This document shows, piece after piece, positions 56,631 to 64,000 of a DNA stretch of 64,000 bases. Numbering within the stretch: position 1 is the first letter of the stretch; every line of letters starts with the position of its first letter. Location of the stretch: positions 31,648,505 through 31,712,504 of the forward strand of contig CM026571.1 in NCBI GenBank assembly GCA_015143295.1, written 5' to 3'. A program made the translations under genes and the position numbers. Source of the DNA: Tetracentron sinense (Eukaryota > Streptophyta > Magnoliopsida > Trochodendrales > Trochodendraceae). The notes under the pieces were generated by a model. The model saw nothing but the letters and a program-made list of their open reading frames with translations, did no database searches and was not told the origin of the DNA.

Positions 56631-59600
56631 ATGGCTTCAACAGGACAACCACCGTCGCTGAAGAGACGGGAATCATCTGTAACAAGAGAAGGGGATCTGC
56701 TAACCATTACCCCTTTGGGTGCCGGCAATGAAGTGGGCCGGTCCTGCGTGTACATGTCTTACAAAGGAAAAACTGTATTGGTATGCCACAAATCTGCCGT
56801 ACCATCTGGTTTTTGCTAATATTTTGTCCGGATTTTAGTGTTTTTTCCTTGACTTGTACGGAATTTTAATGTCTTTTCTTTCCCTTGGTTTGGTAGTTTG
56901 ACTGTGGAATCCATCCTGCTTACTCGGGCATGGCTGCTTTGCCATACTTCGATGAGATTGATCCTTCAACCATCGATGTGCTTCTCGTTACACAGTATGT
57001 ATCTATATACCTATCCATTTTAGCCTTTGTATAAAATTTAATGTTGTGGTGTTGTTTGCATCTAGCATTTGATGTAGTTGCTTGCACATACCAGTTCATT
57101 TCTGTTGAATTGAGAAACAGAATATGGAACTTGTGGGTAAGATAGCAATTGCTGATTTTTGTTGAACTATGAGCATTGGATAACTTTGGAAATCAACTAT
57201 TTGTCTACAAGGTCATGTTAAGAAAACTGCATGGCTGTTGTCTTATCATTGTTCAAGAATTATTCTTTATTTTTGGCCTGAAATTCCAACAAATTACCCA
57301 GTTGACCCTTGCTTCAAATGCCAATTATATTTGGGAAAGAGAAGGCTAAATTTGAATCTTGTTCCATCAACTGTGTGGAGGTGAACTTGGAAATCCATAG
57401 TATATTGAAAATATAGTGATAGGGATTCCCTAGATGAAGCATTGCGTAGGCAAATGCCTACTCAGCCAAAATTTATTTTATTTATTATATTTATAGAAAT
57501 TGTGGATTTTCCCATATTATTGAAAATATAAAAATAGGAAATAAACCATAATAAGACTGGTGTAGCCTAAGAAAGGAGTACAATTTCTACCTAGTAGTGC
57601 AGTAACATATGAAAATAAATTTGTAAAAGCAAATAATTCAGTGGGTTAGTGCCAAAGAAAAAGGAAAAATTGAGATTGAGAGAGAGAAAATTCAACATTC
57701 TCCTCCTTTGTTGATGAAGAGAGCCGTATGCATCCTGCTAAAGTTACTCAGAACCGTTGACACTTTTTTTCTATCTATTAAGGATACTTTTCTGCCACCT
57801 GATAAGTAAGATAAGTTTTATTTAAATCTATTATTTAATAATTAACATCTGACTTTATGTGGGTCTCGAGCTTTGTTAGTAGCTTTAGCACAGAAAACAA
57901 TGCCTGGGCAACACTAGGCGACCACGTCTCAGCAAGTGCTTGCTTAGACCCTGATGCAAGCGCTAGGTGTCTCGGCTAGGTGAGGTCGTGGCCTAGGGAT
58001 TTTTTGTCTACACTGGCTGGTGCTTTCTGAGATGCGGACGGCTAGTGGTGCCTATGGCGGCAATGCCATGTGCTAAAGCACTTGTGAGTTGTGACAAAGG
58101 TGATCGCCAAAGACTCATATAAAGTTGGACACTACTTATAAAACATAACATATTTTACTAAATATCAGGTGCTATAAAAGGTTATCTTAATAGAATGAAT
58201 GATGAAAATAGTGTTAAAGGTTTTGGGAAACTCTGTCTAACTGCAACTGGTTCTTTGCTTTTCGAAGGAGGGGGTTGAATCTGCCCTCTATTTTCTTCTT
58301 TTTGGGAGGGAAAATAATAGTGAAATCTGCCCAAAAGTCCACTAATATTTTCCCTTCCATGATTAGACAGTAATCAGCCGATGTAGCTTTACTTTTTCCT
58401 AATTTTGTAGGCGTCATAAGTTTCTGATTTTTTTAGTGCCTTGTGAAACAAACTCAGTTGCTTATTATTCGTTTAAAATTTGCTCTGCTTTTTAAAATTT
58501 TCTAAGTAGCTTCTGTTTATATTGTTATATTGGTTATGATGATGTTTATGACAAAAGAGAAAGGATGATGTAAGAAGAATTACGGAAGAGAATTCTATAT
58601 GCGCAAGAATTTGCCTCCCTAGACCAGTTTTGGTCTTAGTTTGCAACAAAGCACTTTTATGGGCACATATACATATGGAATCTATACCATGGAATGGATA
58701 ACAGGGATGCACATCTACAAGTACATAAGGCTTGCCATTTACGTTGTTCTAATAAGCATGTTCTGGTGTCACCCTTGGGATGGGGGTGTTCCTGCACTTG
58801 TCAGACAAAGCGATTTTGCAAAAAGTGGTTTTGGTTCTTGCATAGAGTCAGTGATACTTTTGCAAATTTCCCCTGATGTCAGTGAGGCCTGCTTCATCCT
58901 GATATTTGTTGATATAACTCAAGTTTGAAGGCTACGTCCTGCTGTTTCTTGTAATGTGAATTAATGACATGTAACAATGGCTGCCATGGTATTTTTGTAA
59001 ATATCCCTTGACTTTCTTGGTCTTGACTTCTGTTGATTAAACTTGATCTGGTGTAGTACTCTTTAGATTTATATTGATTAAGAAGTTACATAACAAGGTC
59101 ATTCCATACTACTCAAAAAATGCTGTGTTGGTCATAGTCACTCAATCATAGCTGTTGGAGAAATCCGTCAGTTTGTTTTCGTCTTTTTTGTCTAAATATA
59201 TCCTTGCATTTATAAGTCAAATGTATATTTCTAAGTTAAGCTTCTTTTTTTCACTTTTTTTTGGTATGAGACTATAAGCTTATGGTTCTACATGAAGTTT
59301 TCTCTGAACATTATTCTTATAGGTGATTGCTAGCAGCACTCTGTCACTCACATTTATTTCGGGTTGTAAGGCACCCATGTATTGCATGATGCATTGAAGC
59401 ACTTTTTCCTGTTGCAAGAGCTTCAACCCGTTAGGCCATAAAAAAAAAATTAACAAAAGAAAATGTATAAAACTGATTTATAACTTGTTGCAAAAGCAGA
59501 GGGAAAAAGTGCTTCCACACGTCATGTGGTATGTGAGAGCGTTTGACAAGTGACAACCTGCATAAAATATGTGCCAGTAGCATTCCTCTTATCATTAACT

Positions 59601-62600
59601 GTAGGGATGGGTCAGCATGTTAGTTTTTCCAAATCACTATGTATATACCTCATATGTCTGACACTGTCGTACATGTCCATTCTTACAGCGTGACAGAAAG
59701 TTGTATTTTGGTTTATTTACATTCTTGTTTGATGTTTCAACCACAGCTACTTATAAATATAATATTTTTTTCTTTGATTTCTGACTGCTTAAACTATTCA
59801 TGATAAGAATATGCTATTTATGTGCAGCTTTCACCTGGATCATGCTGCATCCCTTCCATATTTTCTGGAGAAGGTCTGCAACTTTATTAATGATTTCTTC
59901 TATCAGCTATTGATAATTATTTTGTATACCTTCATTTTCTAATAAACTAAAATCATATGGTATTTTCTTCAGACCCCCTTCAAAGGACGTGTTTTTATGA
60001 CTCATGCAACGAAGGCTATCTACAAGTTGCTTTTGTCAGACTATGTAAAAGTGAGCAAAGTTTCTGTTGAAGATATGTTGTATGATGAACAAGACATTCT
60101 TCGGTCCATGGACAAAATCGAGGTGCGTTGTCTTTTGCTATCAACATGTGCTCTAACCCCCATCTATTTAATGACTACTTGTCTTTCCTATAACTTAGTT
60201 CCCTCTTATGGCTTCGCTTCCAAGTTATCCTGAGTGTACCCTTGACATAGATTAGAAGGAAGGAACTATCATCCCATTTTGGCTCCTTTGATTTGAAGCA
60301 TAGTTACAGGTAAGCTATGGATGGGATGTTCACTTCCGAGGAAGCATGCTTTGATCACATTCTATTTAGCAGTTAAAGAGGGCTACGTATGTAGGATGTG
60401 ATGGGATAGACTTGAGTCTACTACATAGGGTGTAGACCCAAATCAACTATTGTTTGATTGGAGCCTATAGCATCTAGTTCTCTACGGATATCTTGTGCAA
60501 GGAAAAATCTAACGTATGATTGCTCATACTAATATAATAGGAGTGAGGCGCACATATCTCATTTCTCACTTCCTGTTTCCCAAGGAATTTTTGAACCTCA
60601 CTTCCTGCTTCTCATTTTCACTTCTCGCTATGGTAAAACACTTTGAAGTGCTCTTTTCTTTTGGTGGCCCACTATGCGGTGTTCGATATCATGTCTGTAT
60701 GTTATGTTTTAGTGACTAGCGATGTCTGGGCCCACTGCCGCATCACCAGTTGGACTATCTCCTAGGATTTCCCCTCTATGAGGAGCACATCCATACCATC
60801 TGTCCTTGTGAGCCGGGTGCTACTAATATCGTTGTTTTTATGTCAAAAATTCCAACTTTTCATTTCTATTCTTTGTATTCCATGGATCTTACAGTCTTGC
60901 CAGGTACACATTGAATGAATTCCTCTAATAAGATAATTATCCATGTTGGATTCTAACATTCCATGTATTTGGGCATGATGCCTGTGAATTTTCTCTTTCC
61001 TCATTTATTTCTGAATTCTAAGGGGTAGCATATGATAGGTTTTGGATTCTAACATTCCATGTATTTGGGCATGATGCCTGTGAATTTTCTCTTTCCTCAT
61101 TTATTTCTGAATTCTAAGGGGTAGCATATGATAGGTTTTGATATCTCTTGCTCTTTGAATTTCTAAATGTGTTATCTAGCACTTGATATGTACCATTAGA
61201 TAATCTATAAATTTTGTTAACTTTTGCTGATAGTGGAATCTGTATTTAAGTTGAATTTGGAGTTCCTTGTAAGTTTATGTATGTAACATACAGGGGCAGA
61301 GCCAGGAAATTTTCCTTGGGGGGGCCAAAGAATGGGTCTTGGGGATTCAGGGGCGTAGCCCCTGGAAAATTTGTTTTTTGGCCAATGGGTTCAGGAGAGC
61401 TATTATTTAACTAAAATTAATTGTATTTTTAATTTTAAAAAATTTTATATATAAGGAAAATTATTATTTTTGGCGGAATGCGCAGACCTCTACAATCGGC
61501 ACGTGTCCCTTATTAACACCCACTAACTTTGGTTAAGATTAACTCACCCTAAGGTTCATCCATCTAACCTTAGTTTTTAGAAAAAAATATTAACCTTAAG
61601 TTGATTAAGCTTAACACAGTTAAAGGAGGATCTACTAGCTGCTATGTGTCCCTTTTAACACCCACTAACTGTGGTTAAGATTGAATCACCCCTAATGTTA
61701 ATCTTGGTTTTTAGAAAAAGAAAAAATATTAACCTTAAGTTGATTAAGCTTAACCACAGTTAAAGGAGGATCTACTAGCTGCTTTGTGTACCTTTTAAGA
61801 CCCACTAACAGTGGTTAAGATTCACTCACCCTAAGGTTAATCTTGGTTTTTAGAAGAAGAAAAAATATTAACCTTAATTTGTTTAATCATAACCACAGTT
61901 AAAGGGAGACGGATGGTGCGTGAAAATTTGGGGGGGCTGCTATATATAAAATTTTTGATATTTTTTATTTTTAATATATACCTAACATAGAAGGGATTTT
62001 CAAAAAAAATTGGGGGGCCATGTCATTCTGCCTATCCTTTCAGTGTATTGCGGTTATATTGCTTTTGGTCTATATTTTAGCGCTATGTTTTTACTTTTTC
62101 TTCGTGATTGAAATCTGGTCTAGTCGAATGGAAACTTATTCATTGAAAAAGATACAGAACAGCACTCACTGGAACCTTGCTATTTCAAATTTTCTCTGCC
62201 AAAAATTTGACTGTGCCAAATACTTATCTTAACAGCTGCATTCTTGAATACATGATTAAAACATTCATTTGATGATTGAAATGGAAAACAACCAAACTGC
62301 TACCTTGTTACTTGATAGTTTGTTTCTGTAGATATTTGCATTTCTGTTACTAATATCCAAGTTTCATTTGATGATCTTCAAATGTGCATTCCACAGGTTA
62401 TTGACTTCCACCAGACTCTAGAAGTGAATGGTATCCGCTTCTGGTGCTACACTGCTGGCCATGTCCTTGGTGCTGCCATGTTCATGGTTGACATCGCTGG
62501 AGTTCGGGTGCTGTACACTGGAGACTACTCTCGGGAAGAAGACAGGCATCTTCGGGCTGCTGAGACCCCACAATTTTCTCCTGACATTTGCATAATTGAA

Positions 62601-64000
62601 TCCACTTATGGTGTCCAGCTCCACCAGCCTCGGCATGTGCGAGAGAAGCGCTTCACTGATGTCATCCATTCAACCATTTCTCAGGGGGGTCGTGTTCTCA
62701 TCCCTGCGTTTGCCCTTGGCCGGGCCCAAGAGCTCCTCCTGATCCTCGATGAGTACTGGTCAAACCACCCTGAGCTCCATAACATCCCCATTTACTATGC
62801 ATCTCCCCTTGCTAAGAGGTGCATGGCTGTCTACCAGACCTACATCAATGCCATGAATGAGCGTATACGCCATCAGTTTGCAAACTCAAACCCTTTCGAC
62901 TTCAAGCACATCTCACCGTTAAAGAGCATTGAGAATTTTGATGATGTAGGCCCGTCGGTGGTGATGGCAAGCCCAAGTGGGCTGCAGAGCGGATTATCAC
63001 GTCAGCTATTTGATAAATGGTGCTCTGATAAGAAGAACGCCTGTGTTATACCAGGGTATGTTGTTGAAGGGACATTGGCAAAAACCATCATCAATGAACC
63101 CAAGGAAGTTACACTCATGAACGGCCTCACTGCCCCTCTCAACATGCAGGTCCATTACATTTCCTTCTCGGCCCACGCCGATTTTGCACAGACAAGTACG
63201 TTTCTTACAGAACTCATGCCTCCTAACATAATCCTTGTCCATGGAGAAGCCAATGAGATGGGGAGGCTCAAACAGAAGCTTATCACCCAGTTTGCTGACC
63301 GAAACACCAAAATCATTTCCCCAAAGAACTGCCAGTCAGTTGAAATGTATTTTAACTCTGAGAAAATGGCAAAAACTATTGGAAGGTTGGCTGAAAAGAC
63401 CCCCGAAACAGGTGAGACCGTCTGTGGTTTACTCGTAAAGAAGGGCTTCACTTATCAGATAATGGCGCCCGATGATCTCCATGTCTTCTCGCAGCTATCC
63501 ACTGCAAACATTATTCAGAGGATTACCATCCCTTACTCTGGTGCATTTGGTGTGATAAAGCACAGGCTCAAGCAGATATACGAGAGTGTAGAGTCTGCCC
63601 TGGATGAAGAGTCGGAGAGTCCCACATTGCGAGTGCATGAACGGGTGACAGTGAAGCAGGAGTCAGAGAAGCATATTTCGCTGCACTGGGCATCAGATCC
63701 AATAAGTGATATGGTTTCAGACTCCATTGTTGCTCTAATTTTAAATATTAACAGGGAGATCCCCAAGGTACTGGTTGAATCAGAAGTCATAAAGACAGAT
63801 GAAGAGAATGAGAAGAAGGCAGAGAAGGTTATTCATGCGCTCCTTGTTTCACTCTTTGGAGATGTGAAGCTCGGGGAAGATGGGAAGCTTGTGATACGGG
63901 TGGATGGTAATGTAGCACATCTTGATGGTCAGAGTGGGGATGTTGAGAGTGAAAATGAGTCTCTTAAGGAAAGGGTGAGGACAGCATTCGGGCGGATTCA
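56631..64000 (+). CDS. CPSF73-I: Cleavage and polyadenylation specificity factor subunit 3-I (CPSF73-I), 3' end beyond window
   Basis: This is the nuclear endonuclease that cuts pre-mRNA at the poly(A) site, acting with CPSF100 in the CPSF complex. Exons: 56631-56780, 56897-56994, 59828-59873, 59973-60122, and 62397 to beyond 64000. All junctions have GT..AG, and the frames join without a break into 682 codons plus two bases; the Arabidopsis protein has about 693 residues, so only the last dozen or so residues are missing. Metallo-beta-lactamase ligands are present: D52 in FDCGIHPAY, the HFHLDH motif at 83-88, H170 (TAGHVLGA) and D191 (YTGDYS). Beta-CASP motifs are present too: H408 in SFSAHAD and H430 in LVHGEANEM. 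The C-terminal region (from about residue 480) is the CPSF73-type partner-binding domain. The start [14 protein letters not shown] follows the usual plant pattern. It looks intact and functional. Confidence 0.97.
56781..56896 (+). other. CPSF73-I intron 1
   Basis: 116 bp, GTATGCC...TTGGTAG, phase 0 between TVL and FDCG. Short and T-rich; nothing else in it. Confidence 0.9.
56995..59827 (+). other. CPSF73-I intron 2 (2.8 kb)
   Basis: It splits the first His codon of the HFHLDH active-site motif (CA before, C after; GTATGT...TATGTGCAG). It includes a stretch near 57900-58040 with CTAGGCGACC and GCTAGGTGTCTCGGCTAGG words like those at the ends of the TIR element 36518-37580, probably a decayed relative. 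Open frames at about 58640-58930 show no recognisable protein, and I take them as chance. Confidence 0.85.
59874..59972 (+). other. CPSF73-I intron 3
   Basis: 99 bp, GTCTGC...TTTTCTTCAG, phase 0 between FLEK and TPFKG. T-rich; nothing else in it. Confidence 0.9.
60946..61137. repeat. 96-bp tandem duplication in CPSF73-I intron 4
   Basis: TTGGATTCTAACATTCCATG and the 76 bases after it occur twice head to tail (60946-61041 and 61042-61137) with no difference seen. Identity suggests a very recent event, or an assembly duplication. Confidence 0.9.
61293..62020. mobile_element. hAT-like remnant in CPSF73-I intron 4
   Basis: It begins CAGGGGCAGAGCCAGG then AAATTTTCCTTGGGGGGGCC, matching the left end of the hAT-like element at 36198 (GGGGTGGAGCCAAGAATTTT). 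Toward the right are AAATTTGGGGGGGCTGC and AATTGGGGGGCCATG, the typical inner-terminal G runs, but a clean right TIR is not seen. It carries three tandem TTAACC units inside. Confidence 0.55.
61495..61910. repeat. Three tandem foldback units (about 140 bp each)
   Basis: Each unit runs TGTCCCTTTTAACACCCACT, then AACTGTGGTTAAGATT, then AAATATTAACCTTAAGTTGA, then CTTAACCACAGTTAAAGG. So each unit is itself an inverted repeat. Units start at about 61505, 61647 and 61786. They belong with 33650-33870 and 32985-33290. Confidence 0.75.

Larger units (their letters stand above)
60123..62396 (+). other. CPSF73-I intron 4 (2.3 kb) with transposon debris
   Basis: GTGCGT...TTCCACAG, phase 0 between DKIE and VIDFHQ. 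It contains a 96-bp tandem duplication (60946-61137), a hAT-like left end (61293) and three tandem TTAACC foldback units (61495-61910). Translation across it gives only short chance frames. Confidence 0.9.

Noticed and set aside
56610-56819. Upstream start for CPSF73-I at 56610 (a TTG codon) and read-through past 56780
   Set aside because: Family N-termini begin at the ATG at 56631, and a GT donor at 56781 joins in frame to FDCGIHPAY at 56897.
58641-58928. 95-residue frame in CPSF73-I intron 2
   Set aside because: No recognisable domain; lies within an intron whose flanking exons join correctly.
63006-63790. Minus-strand frames opposite the last CPSF73-I exon
   Set aside because: Shadow frames of a strongly conserved coding exon.

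Overview
This is plant nuclear DNA, most likely from a woody flowering plant with a large, transposon-rich genome; the species cannot be named from the window. The evidence is the intron-split plant CPSF73-I gene, Copia and Ty3/gypsy elements primed by initiator tRNA-Met, L1 LINEs with a C-terminal RNase H domain, and short non-autonomous DNA transposons. Only one host protein gene is well supported: the gene for the 73-kDa cleavage/polyadenylation endonuclease subunit, which starts at 56631 on the + strand and runs off the right edge. The rest of the window is mostly layers of old mobile elements inserted into one another.

Left part (1-26.8 kb). An LTR end (1-603) lies inside the 3' LTR of a minus-strand Copia element of the SIRE/Maximus type (604-13772). 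That Copia has gag, pol and extra downstream reading frames. Its 5' LTR holds a gypsy solo LTR (11161-13615) flanked by ATTTC repeats. The Copia sits in the tail of a Tat-type gypsy element (13773 onward), whose 3' LTR (16084 to about 18430) is fused tail to tail with an inverted LTR of the same family (to 20861). Then come a 103-bp foldback, a gypsy LTR fragment with a 37-bp minisatellite, and a minus-strand gypsy element (22331 to about 32306) interrupted by a solo LTR (22722-25123).

Middle part (26.8-37.8 kb). The 5' LTR of that gypsy element is split by about 3.3 kb of non-coding insertion. To its right lie a PIF/Harbinger-like TIR pair with TAA target duplications (32812-35116), holding a Mutator-like foldback with a 9-bp duplication (33570-33931), some unrecognised gene-like sequence with short tandem repeats, and a hAT-like element with an 8-bp duplication (36198-37687).

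Right part (37.8-56.5 kb). A degraded L1 LINE (+) hosts three insertions of one LTR lineage: two solo LTRs (37858-38574 and 41331-42685) and a complete-length chromovirus (43909-53223, TTGAG duplications). That chromovirus itself contains a 5'-truncated L1 (48551-50226, -) and a TIR element (51629-52645). A small LTR-paired remnant and an inverted relative of the TIR element fill the space up to the CPSF73-I gene.

CPSF73-I (56631-64000+). Five exons encode about 682 of roughly 690 residues with all metallo-beta-lactamase/beta-CASP catalytic residues present, so the gene looks functional. Introns 2 and 4 are long and contain transposon debris and a 96-bp tandem duplication.

The most interesting general signal is shared promoter layout. 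Six LTR families in this window each carry short palindromes, mostly in clusters, just upstream of a TATA box. The palindromes differ in sequence from family to family but keep the same position.
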